Assembly: GCA_044341025.1 (NCBI GenBank)
Contig: JBIISM010000008.1
Location: 1 to 64,000, forward strand
Direction: 5' to 3'
DNA length: 64,000 bases
Origin: JABMMZ01 sp044341025
Lineage (GTDB): Bacteria > Bacteroidota > Bacteroidia > NS11-12g > UBA955
A model generated the notes under the pieces. The model worked only from the letters and a program-made list of their open reading frames with translations, made no database searches and was not told where the DNA came from. This document shows positions 27,416 to 37,800 of this stretch, piece after piece. The stretch's first letter is position 1, and each line of letters starts with the position of its first letter. The position numbers were made by a program, and so were the translations under genes.

Positions 27416-28678
27416 ATGAATATCCAAGAAGCATATAAAAAACTAGATCTCGCAAGGGGATTAGGCAAAGACAGAGTAGATAGTCAATATTTCTCATTAA
27501 AGAATGAATTAGAATCTAAGATTCTTGTTACACAAAATGATAAACTAAAAGAAGTATACACCAAAAGATTAGAGGAGGTTGAATACGCCTACTCGGCTCT
27601 ACTTGATCACTTTGAGAACAATAGTTCAGACAAAGAAGCTTTGCTGGCAAATGTTATTCCACCTAGTCCTAGTTTACCTGTTCCGATTCCTTCCGCCCCA
27701 GTATCTTTAAACCCGGAACCCACCTTTACAAATTACGCTTTTGAACCTTTGCCTACATCTAAAAAGAAGAATAAATTTGTAATCATTGGTGTTTTAAGTT
27801 TATTAATTGTGGGCGGTATTTCTTTGCTTTATTTTAAAACATCTCTTTTTAAAAGTGGAAATGATGATTTATTTAGAGTTATCGAAGGTGAGAAGCGCGT
27901 TTTTGTAAACAATTTAATACTAAGGCAATTTCCGGATCCTGAGTCTTCAAAAATAGAAGTGTTTCCATTCGGTACACGTTTAACCGTAGATGAAAACGAA
28001 CCATCAAAAACGGATGATAAAAATGTCATGTGGCGAAAAGTAAGGGTAATGCATCCTGTTTATGGTTGGGAGCGTCCGGATGACAGATTTCCATATCCTT
28101 ACGAAGGTTGGATGGCCATTCAGCAATGCGGTGTAACTTGGATTGAAGATTCTACAAAAACCAATAAATTAGCAAAAATTTTGGTTGGAAATGAATCTGG
28201 ACGATCGTTGTCATCCGAATACAGACATGCTTTAGTTGCTTATTTTGAAGCTAATAATTATTTGGATGAGTGGTTCTTATATGGCAAAGTCAAAACCGAA
28301 ACCATTCAAAATTCATTGTCAATAAATCTAGGATATTACTACAATGAAAAAGACTGCAAGGGTGATGATAAAGCTAATTTTATTGCACTATTTAACAGCA
28401 AATCAGGGGCACAAACAAAACTACTTGTGATGTCCATGGATGAAAATGGAAGTTCTAGGGTGTTAATGGACAAGACTTTTAACGATACCGAAGGTAAAAT
28501 TACTGGATTTAGTAAAATTCCCGCTAGAGATATAGGATATTTCAATAATTGGCTATGGTATTATTATAGTTTTTCGGCTGTAAAAAATGCGGTTTATGTA
28601 TATGGAGATAATCTGCCTTTCAATGCTTTAACCATCCATAACGGCGAAGCTAAAACTTGGAATTGGTATGTTGATTGA
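27416..28678 (+). CDS. Membrane protein: J-like N-domain, TM, SH3-like domain
   Basis: First gene of the 21-kb operon, 420 residues. Residues 1-65 ('IQEAYKKLDLARGLGKDRVD', 'RLEEVEYAYSALLDHF') form a helical domain. It is homologous to the start of the protein at 44,984 and has the overall pattern of a degenerate J-domain without the HPD motif. A proline-rich linker, a TM helix (about 120-142) and an SH3b-like periplasmic domain (about 160-240, 'ILRQFPDPESSKIEVFPFGT') follow, then an unknown C-terminal domain. The stop overlaps the next start by 11 bases, so translation is probably coupled. Role: likely an envelope component joining the cytoplasm to the cell wall. Inferred. Confidence 0.7.
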   Translation: MNIQEAYKKLDLARGLGKDRVDSQYFSLKNELESKILVTQNDKLKEVYTKRLEEVEYAYSALLDHFENNSSDKEALLANVIPPSPSLPVPIPSAPVSLNPEPTFTNYAFEPLPTSKKKNKFVIIGVLSLLIVGGISLLYFKTSLFKSGNDDLFRVIEGEKRVFVNNLILRQFPDPESSKIEVFPFGTRLTVDENEPSKTDDKNVMWRKVRVMHPVYGWERPDDRFPYPYEGWMAIQQCGVTWIEDSTKTNKLAKILVGNESGRSLSSEYRHALVAYFEANNYLDEWFLYGKVKTETIQNSLSINLGYYYNEKDCKGDDKANFIALFNSKSGAQTKLLVMSMDENGSSRVLMDKTFNDTEGKITGFSKIPARDIGYFNNWLWYYYSFSAVKNAVYVYGDNLPFNALTIHNGEAKTWNWYVD

Positions 28679-29315
28679 TTCTAAAAGGAAAATAATAATA
28701 GCAGCTTTTTCAGGATTGTTGCTTGGTTTTTTGATTTTCTTTGTTTTTGATTATCTCTCAAAATTATTTGCAGAAAAAAATTACAATGCAACAAACACCA
28801 TTATTGTAATTAATAAAGACAATCAAAGATTGTCTGTCTACGATGTGATGGATGGTAAAATAAAAGATTATAATGTTAGCACCGGAGAGAACCCTGGCAA
28901 TAAATTAATGAAAGGCGATCTAAAAACACCTGAAGGTGCTTTCCCTATCATTGGAATTGAAAATGCCGCAGATTGGTCTTATGACTTTAAAGACGGAAAA
29001 GGACCTGTGCTTGGTGCTTATGGTCCAAATTTTATTAGATTAAAAGTTGACGATGTCAATATATTTCAAAATGTAGATTTAGATACTAATTTCGCAATCG
29101 ATAATAAATTTCAAGGTATAGGTATTCATGGCACCCACCTTAATGGTTTAATTGGAAAACGGGCTTCTCATGGTTGTATTCGCATGAAAAATGAAGATCT
29201 CAAAGATCTGAGACAATACATACAGGCAGGAACTTTGGTTGTAATCGTTCCAGGCAAGCTTGATATTCAAGAAAACACAAATCCCAAGACAATAATCAAA
29301 GATAAAAATAATTAA
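28668..29315 (+). CDS. Membrane-anchored L,D-transpeptidase (YkuD family)
   Basis: This 215-residue enzyme has an N-terminal TM anchor (about 9-30) and a periplasmic YkuD domain. 'IVINKDNQRLSVYDV' (about 44-58) starts the domain. 'GIHGTH' (His about 153) and 'SHGCIRM' (Cys170, Arg172) give the full His/Cys active site. YkuD enzymes form 3-3 cross-links in peptidoglycan or attach proteins to it. Placing it in this operon suggests that it anchors, or makes room for, the products of the neighbouring genes in the wall; that part is inference. Confidence 0.88.
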   Translation: MLIDSKRKIIIAAFSGLLLGFLIFFVFDYLSKLFAEKNYNATNTIIVINKDNQRLSVYDVMDGKIKDYNVSTGENPGNKLMKGDLKTPEGAFPIIGIENAADWSYDFKDGKGPVLGAYGPNFIRLKVDDVNIFQNVDLDTNFAIDNKFQGIGIHGTHLNGLIGKRASHGCIRMKNEDLKDLRQYIQAGTLVVIVPGKLDIQENTNPKTIIKDKNN

Positions 29316-29326
29316 TTCAAAAAAAT

Positions 29327-30328
29327 ATGAAGACGATTTTACAATATATAGGCCTGTTATTACTCTTAATACTTTCCTTCTTAGGTGCAAACTATTTGCT
29401 GAGTGGAGACACCATAATTAGTGGAAGCATTAGCTTAGTTCTAGTTATTTTAATTTATTTTTTAATAGAATTCTTGAAAAATAGAAAAGTTCAAATTACC
29501 AAAAGTAAATTTTCTGGCGTGTCATTCTTGCTTTGGGGGTTATTTGTTGTTTTGTGTATTCCAATAGGGATACTTATTACACACGCCCTCAACGTTGAAA
29601 TCAATGCAAAGAAAGAGTTAAAATCATATGCAAATGCGATAGTTGCTAAAAATCAAGATGCCATCAATCTGTTTCAAACTGAAAACAAACAGTATATTCA
29701 GGAAACATATTTAATTGCAAGAAATGCCTTAGACCGTTATGTGAATACATCTAACAAAACAGAAAAGGATTCAATTGAAGCATTATTGGGGGATGTAAGA
29801 TTCGGTATAACGGAATTTCAACAGATTAATAAAAGTAACTTTAGCAATAGCGCAAACGCCTTACAAAGTGCACTTGAGATACAAAGTGCCGCGGTATTAG
29901 ACTCAATTCAAGACCGTTCAAAAACCACAATCAAGAACAATGTTTATTTGGTTGATAAATGGTCGAGGTTAAGATTGGTTAGTGCTATTTCGGAGTTGGA
30001 GAATATGTTGGAAAAAAACATCAACCAAATGAACGCTTTTTTAACACATCAAAATTATAAGCCTAATGTTTTTTCAAATCCAGACAACCCTGGTGCTGAA
30101 GTATTAAGTTTTGTTGAAAGTGCAAACAATCAATTAAAAGTAAACAAATCAGATGTTAATTTGGCGTCCTTCTCTGGTTTATGGAAACAATACGCACCGT
30201 ATTGGTTGTTGATACCAGTATTTATTTTCTTCTTCTTATTAATTCTGCCATATGTTCTCGAACAAACATCGGGTAAGTATACAGTGCAAGATGATAAAGA
30301 TATCGAAACAGGGGGCATTGAAATTTAG
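29327..30328 (+). CDS. Four-TM membrane protein with periplasmic helical domain
   Basis: This 333-residue protein has two N-terminal TM helices (about 4-20, 25-48), a third at about 63-87, a long mainly helical region (about 90-280) with 'NIQDRSKTTIK'-like Q/N/S-rich helices, and a fourth TM (about 283-306), then a short acidic tail. The helical region between TM3 and TM4 is the size of a chemoreceptor-type periplasmic sensor, but no signalling domain follows. I do not recognise the family. It lies 11 bases after the L,D-transpeptidase and 21 before the GTPase-like gene. Confidence 0.65.
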   Translation: MKTILQYIGLLLLLILSFLGANYLLSGDTIISGSISLVLVILIYFLIEFLKNRKVQITKSKFSGVSFLLWGLFVVLCIPIGILITHALNVEINAKKELKSYANAIVAKNQDAINLFQTENKQYIQETYLIARNALDRYVNTSNKTEKDSIEALLGDVRFGITEFQQINKSNFSNSANALQSALEIQSAAVLDSIQDRSKTTIKNNVYLVDKWSRLRLVSAISELENMLEKNINQMNAFLTHQNYKPNVFSNPDNPGAEVLSFVESANNQLKVNKSDVNLASFSGLWKQYAPYWLLIPVFIFFFLLILPYVLEQTSGKYTVQDDKDIETGGIEI

Positions 30329-30349
30329 AACCGAATAAAAATTATAACA

Positions 30350-31567
30350 ATGGATAAAATTGTAAAGAAACAAATTCTACAAGAAATAAATGCATTAGAA
30401 GTCAGTGATTTACTGGAACTAATTCAGGCCAATGATATTCGATTAGAGGAAATGGTTGACTCAGGGCTTGAGCGTGCAAAACTGCATGCGGTTCAAAAGC
30501 AATTAAACCAAGCCCACGTAGGAGGGCAATCAAATGGAGTGGCTACTCAAGATGCCAATGAAGAGCTAAAAAATTTATGTTTAGCTATAGAAAGTGGAGA
30601 GTACGATGTTTTAGATATTAGAAATTTTCTACTCAATGGGGTCATCACATCTGACCATTTGAAAGAATACACCTCTATGACAGATGATATCATTGAGCGT
30701 ATTAATTATTATCAAAAACGGGAAACCGATTTTATGGATTGGAAGGATTTACCTCCACTTCAACTAGACCGCACCGATGTGTATTTTTTGGGTCAACCGG
30801 GTTCAGGTAAGTCGTGTGTACTAGGCTCACTTTTCTATTATTTTGAGAAACAAGGGATATTGGCCGAAAATATGCACAATCAAATTGGTACTATTTATAG
30901 AAATCAGCTCAAGGAAGAGTTCGGTTATGGCATTTTGCCTGATTCTACAGCAGTAGATGGGGTTAATTATATGCCCATTGAATTGCGGAATTTAAAAGAT
31001 ACAGAACTCAGACACCCATTAAATTTTGTTGAGATGTCGGGAGAAATTTTCGACACCGCATATCAAAATGGTATTGAATCAATACACCCCAAAGTAAAGG
31101 AATACTTAAGTAATAAGAACCGAAAAATATTGTTTTTTATTATTGATTACGATTTACACAAGAAGTCAGAAAAAATGTCTTTTGGAGCGGGTCAGGCAAG
31201 CAAGCTGACAGCAGTTTTAGAGATTTTGGATAACTATGGAACCTTGTCTAAGGTCGATTCCATTTATGTTTTGGTTACAAAGAGTGATTTATTCCCAGCT
31301 GATAGAGATAAGGTAGAATATGCCAATGAGTTTATTAATGAATATTACTTAAATTTTGTCAATAACCTCAGAGATAAGAAGCAAAAATATTCAAATAGGA
31401 ACAGCTTTAAAATTACGGTCTATCCTTTCACCATTGGCTTGGTTAAATATAGAAACATGTTGGTTAAAATTGATAATGCAGGTGCTGAATATGTCACAAA
31501 AGCAATACAGAAGCATGCTTTTGTTGGAAAAAAAGCAGGGTTTTTAGGTAAACTTTTTAAAAAATAA
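30350..31567 (+). CDS. P-loop GTPase-like protein
   Basis: This 405-residue cytoplasmic protein has a helical N-terminal region (about 1-140). A P-loop domain follows with G1 'GQPGSGKS' (about 147-154), a G3-like 'FVEMSGEIFD' (about 225-234), a hydrophobic strand 'ILFFIIDYD', and G4 'VTKSD' (about 307-311). The order fits a GTPase of the TRAFAC or 'double-GTPase' type, not an AAA protein. The C-terminus is basic. Small GTPases of this kind often sit in conflict or envelope operons with associated membrane partners. Its closest partner may be the LysM protein six bases downstream. Confidence 0.7.
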   Translation: MDKIVKKQILQEINALEVSDLLELIQANDIRLEEMVDSGLERAKLHAVQKQLNQAHVGGQSNGVATQDANEELKNLCLAIESGEYDVLDIRNFLLNGVITSDHLKEYTSMTDDIIERINYYQKRETDFMDWKDLPPLQLDRTDVYFLGQPGSGKSCVLGSLFYYFEKQGILAENMHNQIGTIYRNQLKEEFGYGILPDSTAVDGVNYMPIELRNLKDTELRHPLNFVEMSGEIFDTAYQNGIESIHPKVKEYLSNKNRKILFFIIDYDLHKKSEKMSFGAGQASKLTAVLEILDNYGTLSKVDSIYVLVTKSDLFPADRDKVEYANEFINEYYLNFVNNLRDKKQKYSNRNSFKITVYPFTIGLVKYRNMLVKIDNAGAEYVTKAIQKHAFVGKKAGFLGKLFKK

Positions 31568-31573
31568 TAGATT

Positions 31574-33292
31574 ATGGACAATAAAATAGGTTTTGTGGTA
31601 TGGGGCATTAGAAATGGTTTTAAGAACAATTGGCTCGCAGCAAATGTCGATGCAAGCGTGTATCAACTTTTAACAGATGACATGCGTCAAATTTGCAACA
31701 GTACAGTTGATAAATTTTACTCAATAGAAAAAATTGATAACCATACTGTGCTTAGTGTTTTTAATCCAAACACCAAAGACCATGTGCAGCGCAAGGCATA
31801 CATTGCATTAAGTATTGTTATACCGAATGGATATGCAATTGTAGGGGATGCGATTGAGTGCTTAAATTTAATGCTGCAAACTTATGAAGTAAAACAAGGC
31901 AATGCCATGGTCAATATGGTTAATGCTGAGGATGTAAAGGCCCACTTAGCCCAATTGCAACTTAAACCCGAAGCAAACTTTATTCCTAGTGCTGGTAATG
32001 GAATTGGTGTTTTTCATTGCAATGATTTTGATCAAATTCAAATGCATTTTAGCGGTCCAACAATTTTTGGATTTAAAAAGGTTTTCTTCATTTCAGGTCA
32101 GAATGTTGCTCTAGAGAGAATACCTGGTATACAAAATGTGCAGTCGTTTGCTAAACCTTTGTTTTTAACGCTTAGCGAATTCGATCCCAATAAGCACAAT
32201 GCAACAATCAATGGTCAAGCAATTACGATGTCTAAGACGCAAGTAAAACAGGGCGATGTTATTCGGGTTGTTGATTTTACAACCAAACAATCCAAAGAAT
32301 TTCAAATTACGGGTAATGATGTGCACATTTCTTTAAGAGATTTATTTCCACCAATCATCAAACAAGCAACACCTCCAAGCGATATATATTATCAAAGCCC
32401 CTTCAATGGCAACAAAAATAAAATTATTGCATTGTTGTCAACAGCTGTTCTGGTAATAGGGTGTATCGTATATAATTTGCTGCCTTCTGATGCTTTACCG
32501 GACCCAGGAGGAGGAGGAGGAGGAGGCGGAGAGGCAAGCACCCAAGAATTTTCAGCGGTTTATGATTTTGAAAAACTTGAATTGCTTAATTACCCTGAGG
32601 GAACAAGTGAATCAACTATGTTTTTTATCTACAAATTAAATAACGAAGATTCAACTTTAATAGATTCTGTTTTACAAGTATCCTCTAAGTCTTCAAAAGT
32701 CCAACTAAATAGATCGTCTGATACACTTTTGTTGATACGATACAAACTTGAAGGTGAAATGAAAACCAAGAGAATTGCTGTGGAATTCAGATTGCCAAAC
32801 GAACATGAAATTTTACCTGGTGAAGCTTTATCCAAAATTGCTAAACACTATGGAATAAAGAAAGATTCTCTTATGAAGTGGAATAAAATTGCCAATGAAA
32901 ATTCTATTCGAGCAGGCCAAGTTATTCTTTTAACCCCTCAAGTTTTAAATACAACAGAAACTGAGGAAACTGAGGATGCAGATGGTGCTTCCGGAAATTC
33001 CAACACCACTTCTAATGGTAATTCTAATTCAAATTCAGGAAATGGCGCAAGTACTTCTAATGTAAATCAGGCTGGAGGAACCAAAAATGCGAGATCAAAC
33101 GGGCAATCCGATGCTTCTGGTTCAGCTAAAAAATTAACAGAAGTAAAGAAAAGAATTCAAGGTTTAATCGATGCAATGCCGGTTGAAACAGAAGAGCAAA
33201 AAAGAAAAAAACTATCTAAATTAGCAGATTTGAAGAAAAATGAAAATAATTTGATAGAATTGGAATCTATGGAAAGTAAATTGAAATTATAA
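31574..33292 (+). CDS. Membrane protein with cytoplasmic N-domain, poly-Gly hinge and LysM
   Basis: This 572-residue protein has a large N-terminal region without TM (about 1-275), possibly a GTPase-partner domain by position, and one TM helix at about 281-300. A run of eight or so glycines encoded by GGA/GGC triplets follows at about 311-319. A beta-rich stretch, a LysM domain (about 412-457, 'EILPGEALSKIAKHYGIKKDSL') and a low-complexity N/S/G tail with a final coiled coil complete it. LysM binds peptidoglycan, so the protein may connect the cytoplasmic GTPase to the wall. It is directly followed by the next gene with no gap. Confidence 0.7.
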   Translation: MDNKIGFVVWGIRNGFKNNWLAANVDASVYQLLTDDMRQICNSTVDKFYSIEKIDNHTVLSVFNPNTKDHVQRKAYIALSIVIPNGYAIVGDAIECLNLMLQTYEVKQGNAMVNMVNAEDVKAHLAQLQLKPEANFIPSAGNGIGVFHCNDFDQIQMHFSGPTIFGFKKVFFISGQNVALERIPGIQNVQSFAKPLFLTLSEFDPNKHNATINGQAITMSKTQVKQGDVIRVVDFTTKQSKEFQITGNDVHISLRDLFPPIIKQATPPSDIYYQSPFNGNKNKIIALLSTAVLVIGCIVYNLLPSDALPDPGGGGGGGGEASTQEFSAVYDFEKLELLNYPEGTSESTMFFIYKLNNEDSTLIDSVLQVSSKSSKVQLNRSSDTLLLIRYKLEGEMKTKRIAVEFRLPNEHEILPGEALSKIAKHYGIKKDSLMKWNKIANENSIRAGQVILLTPQVLNTTETEETEDADGASGNSNTTSNGNSNSNSGNGASTSNVNQAGGTKNARSNGQSDASGSAKKLTEVKKRIQGLIDAMPVETEEQKRKKLSKLADLKKNENNLIELESMESKLKL

Positions 33293-34075
33293 ATGATTAA
33301 AAATAAATTAATACTATTCATCATTTTAATAGTAGTTGCAGCGGGCGTTATGTTGGCATTGGATTATGTATCCTCATTGCCTCCTGGTGAAGACCCGTAC
33401 GTAGGCGGTCTTGTAAAAGAACCTAAAGTGGTGCGCGATTTTAAGTTGTTTTGCGACACCCTTAGCGCCAGCAATTGGGAACCCAGTGCTTTTCAGGAAA
33501 GGGTAGACCGTTTGAATGTGTACAAAGCCAAGGATATTGTAAATGCCTCTGAATTTATAAATTTAGAAGAGTATATGTACTCCGCCTACGCGAGTTCATT
33601 AAGCAATACCTATGCAACTTGGAAAAACGGATGTGATGCCGCCTCGCTCAGAGATTTACACGCGGAGATGAAGCGCATTAGTCCCATCAATTCGGCTTCC
33701 AAAAATAAACTAAAAGCGCCCTTGCAAGAAATTAATGGATTTTATGCCTTGCTGGGCACACCCCAAAAAGTAGATCATATGCAAAGGTCCGAATACAAAG
33801 AAGCCCAGTTTAATCAATTGCTTGCCCAAGTAAAATCTTTGCCGAATCATTTTAACCGCTGTTCAAATGTAAATACCATAAAAAGAGAAGCTGAAATTGC
33901 GCTTAATGCATTTAAAAACTTTGCAGAACAATACAGCGATGCGGTTAAGGCTTACAATTTCGACCAAAGGGATTACAGCAATAAAAACGACCTGCGTAAA
34001 GTTTGCAAAATAGCCAAAACAAGCAATTACAACTTTTATATAACCCAATTAACTCAATTAAATGTTTGCCAATAA
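33293..34075 (+). CDS. Single-pass membrane protein, helical periplasmic domain
   Basis: This unrecognised 260-residue protein has one TM helix (about 5-27) and an all-helical periplasmic domain with four cysteines (about 54, 116, 198, 235, then one near the end), for example 'LFCDTLSAS' and 'VKSLPNHFNRCS'. The start directly abuts the stop of the preceding gene, and its end overlaps the next gene by 14 bases. Only the context supports a role in the same machine. Confidence 0.6.
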   Translation: MIKNKLILFIILIVVAAGVMLALDYVSSLPPGEDPYVGGLVKEPKVVRDFKLFCDTLSASNWEPSAFQERVDRLNVYKAKDIVNASEFINLEEYMYSAYASSLSNTYATWKNGCDAASLRDLHAEMKRISPINSASKNKLKAPLQEINGFYALLGTPQKVDHMQRSEYKEAQFNQLLAQVKSLPNHFNRCSNVNTIKREAEIALNAFKNFAEQYSDAVKAYNFDQRDYSNKNDLRKVCKIAKTSNYNFYITQLTQLNVCQ

Positions 34076-34886
34076 AATTACTCTGAAGACAATCGTTTTC
34101 CTCATAATATTTACCTGCCTTGGATCTGCCTATGCGCAAAATAAAAAAACAGATGGGCTCGTTGAGAAAAAACTAGACAGTATTATTTTGCTGCTTAAAA
34201 ATCATAAGTCTTTAACAGAGTTAAATAAATTTGATAGTATGGTTACAGCGAATTGCAATACAGAAATTACAAGCTTAAAAAATGCGCATCAAATTCAATT
34301 AAAGAAATTAGATTCTATTTCAAAAAACGCAAATCAAGAGGTGTTGGTTTTGAAAAAGCAAAACTCAGATTTTCAATTAAAACTGGATCAAAGCAAAGCC
34401 GATTTTCAAAAACAAGTAACAGAAATGCTTCAACAAACCATGAAAGCGGGGATATCCATTGGAAAGGATGCTGTGAATGCACAACTTGTACTGGCTAAAT
34501 CCTATCAAACAACAAATGCAAAAGATTTTGAAGCATTCGTCCTTATATTTAATGAAGTTGCTGCCTTAGAACAAGAGTTTAATGTGATGCTAGACTTAGA
34601 GAAAGTTCAAACCAAGGCATATGATTTGTACGCAAGAACTACCAAATATCCTGGGCTTGATAGAGATGTTGTTCAACTGCTTTTTAAACTCAGCAATTAT
34701 TGTAATTACGAACAAAAACTTTTGGATCTTGTCGCTTTATCCTTAACCCAAAGTTCGGAGGAAAACAGAAAAAAGCAAATATTACGCAGGGAAGATGACT
34801 TTAATGATTACCCTTCGCTAAAAGCCGAGATAGAAAAAATCAAAGCAAAAAGAGATCATATAGTAACCCGTAAATGCAATCCATAA
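34062..34886 (+). CDS. Secreted coiled-coil protein
   Basis: This 274-residue protein begins with a signal peptide (about 1-26, ending 'SAYAQ'), followed by a coiled coil (about 30-125) rich in K, L, D and Q. A helical C-terminal half follows, including 'IGKDAVNAQLVLAKSYQ'. There are few cysteines and no known motif. It overlaps the preceding gene by 14 bases and is one base from the next start, which strongly supports cotranslation within the operon. Confidence 0.6.
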   Translation: MFANKITLKTIVFLIIFTCLGSAYAQNKKTDGLVEKKLDSIILLLKNHKSLTELNKFDSMVTANCNTEITSLKNAHQIQLKKLDSISKNANQEVLVLKKQNSDFQLKLDQSKADFQKQVTEMLQQTMKAGISIGKDAVNAQLVLAKSYQTTNAKDFEAFVLIFNEVAALEQEFNVMLDLEKVQTKAYDLYARTTKYPGLDRDVVQLLFKLSNYCNYEQKLLDLVALSLTQSSEENRKKQILRREDDFNDYPSLKAEIEKIKAKRDHIVTRKCNP

Positions 34887-34887
34887 A

Positions 34888-37800
34888 ATGAGAGATTCTA
34901 TATCCTTAATAGCCAATTCAGGTCTTCAGTTTTACCACTTCGAAGCCAAGTTGAATGCTGATATTCAGAAAGATTCAAAATTTCGTTTTGTCGAAAAATT
35001 TGATGCCTCACGGAGAAGGTTTTGGTTGGATGAAGTGGTGTGTATTTCAAAGGATGAAGACCTGTGGGCGCGAAAAAGCCAATTGTTAGAATATGGCTAC
35101 ATATCTAAGTCAGGCAAGCTGTCTGATGATTTGGAACCCTCCAATTTGCAATTGATAGATTCTACCGAGTTTTTTGAAATAGGCAACCTGAATAAGGTAC
35201 TGAATGTGTTTGAAAAAAAATGGATTCCATTGCCCTATTTTAGTTTCAATAAAATTTCAAATGACAAGTTTGGACCCACCGATTGGGTGCGTCTTTATTT
35301 TGAGCGCATCAATGAGACAGAAATAAAATGTGTTTTATTGGTTGATACCACAGTAACTTCCGATATTCAGAATACGACATCACCATTTTTGCACGAGAAT
35401 TCAAACGAGAATATTTTTAGTTTGTGTGAGAATGATGAACTTACCATTAGTTATTTGGATAAAAATTTTGATTGCGATTGGGTCGAAAATTATATTGGGA
35501 GCTTTTTTCATAAGCCAAATGCAGAATTAGAGAAACCTTATCTTAAGCATGTTGCAAATTATATTTTTTTCTTGCGCATCATTAGAAGTTTAAGTGCCTT
35601 CCCTCAAATTAATTTATTGCGAAATGATATAGGAATTATTGATGTTGATTTGGTGGTTGATATTGGAAATTCTAAGACCTGCGCCATTCTTTTTGAGAAT
35701 CCAACTGGACAGCAGTTCAACTTTAATTCGGTTAAAAAATTGGAGTTGTTAGATTTTTCTGATCCTTTAAAAAAGTATAATGATTCATTCTCGACACGTC
35801 TGGTTTTCAAATCCTCAAATTTTGTGACTGGAAATCAAGAAATCAATCAATTTGGTAAATTTGTTTGGCCTAGTCCAGTTCGAATTGGTTTCGAGGCAGA
35901 AAGCACCATTAATAGCTCAAATATCGAGTTAAAATTGTCTCGCGAAACACGAACCATGAACTCTAGCCCGAAAAGGTATTTGTGGGATGATAAAATATCG
36001 GACTTAGAATGGGAATTTCACTTAGAAGATCCTGAACAACCATTTGACCGTGTTTATAAAAAAGGAGTGTCCGAGCAGTTAAATTCTGATGGCACATTTT
36101 GCAAAGATGGGATTTTTGGTACTGAAGCCCGCTATTCGAGAAAATCATTAATGACGTTTGTATACCTCGAGATTTTCTCACATGCTTTCAGACAAATTAA
36201 TTCTATAGAATTCCGGGCGCTTCATGGTAACCCTTCTTTTAGAAGAAAAATCCGAAGGGTTGTCGTTTCTTGCCCTACGGCTATGATTAAATCTGAGCAA
36301 ATTGCTTTAAGACAATGTGCTGAGGATGCAATTAAAATCATCAATAATTTAAAATCTTATTCCACCCACACAGACACAGATAAAAATAAAGACATATACG
36401 ATACAGAGGTTAACGTCATACCATCTGTGCGCGAATTGTCTTTGACTGATGATAATTTGGAACAAAGAAATGAATGGATTTACGATGAGGCTTCAGCTGC
36501 TCAAATGGTGTATTTATATGGTATGATCATTGATAAGTTTGGAGGCAATGTAGGCAAGTTCTATGATGTTTTTAAGAAGGCAAATGAGAAAATCAAAGGA
36601 AATAAGAAACAACTGCGAATTGCTTCATTTGATGTAGGTGGTGGCACCTCCGACCTGATGATAACAGACTATGAGTTGAAAGACTCTTTTTATGTTGAGC
36701 TAAAACCAAAACCACTCTATTGGGAAAGTTTTAAAATTGCGGGAGATGATTTATTGGAGCAAATTATTCAACAGGTAATTATTGAGGGGGAACCCAAAAA
36801 TGAAACTCAACAAGGATGCTGCGGCGCCATTGAACAAGAACTTCGAAAATTAGGTAAATCTAATGTCGGTGGCATATTGAATGGGTTTTTTGGTCAAGAT
36901 AGCAACAGGATAGGTTACCGCGGTAAATTAATGCGCACAAATTTTGTCAATCAAATTGCTTTGCCAATTGCAAATGAGTTTATGGTGAGGTCTAACGATG
37001 ATAAGGAGCTTATACTAAGTTATGCAGATATTTTTGAAAAAAATCCGCCAGGTGAAGATCTTTTAAATTATTTTGAGACACATTTTGGTTTCCGCTTTGA
37101 AACTATGAAGTGGAAAATATCAAACAAACGCTTGAAAGAAATTTGCGACCTTGTCTACAACCGTTTATTCAAACAAATAGGATTAATTTTAAAGGCTTAC
37201 GACTGCGACTTAATGATCTTATCCGGTAGACCATTTTCATTGAATGCCATGAATGAACTGATGCAAAAATCCAATCACTTGCCACCCAACCGTCAAATTA
37301 ATTTAAATACGTTTTGGATTGGAAGATGGTATCCCTTTGCCGACGACAATGGTTACGTTGATGACCCCAAAACAATTGTATGTGTTGGAAGTCTGATATC
37401 TTTGATGGGAGGCTCTTTATTAAAGCTCGGTGACTTTAGACTTGATACGAGTGAATTAAAACGTTCTCTTAACTCTTCTGCGAATTATATTGGTAAAATT
37501 AACAACAATATTATTGATACAAATATATTGGATAATAAAGTTTCTGAAGCAAGCTTCCAAGTAACAAGTTTGCCTTTTCAGATTGGGTATAAAAAAATAA
37601 ATTCTAAAAAATATCCTGCAAGCGTTCTTTACTCTCTTCAGATTAATGAATCGAGGGTTAATGATATTAGTAAAAAGAAAAAAGGGGATGATTTTGACAA
37701 AGTTGTTGATTCAGCAGAAGACTTAAAGCATCGTATTCGATCAAAAATGCCTTTAATGGTTACAATCAGTAGAGATTATGATGAGAACAAAGAATTACTA

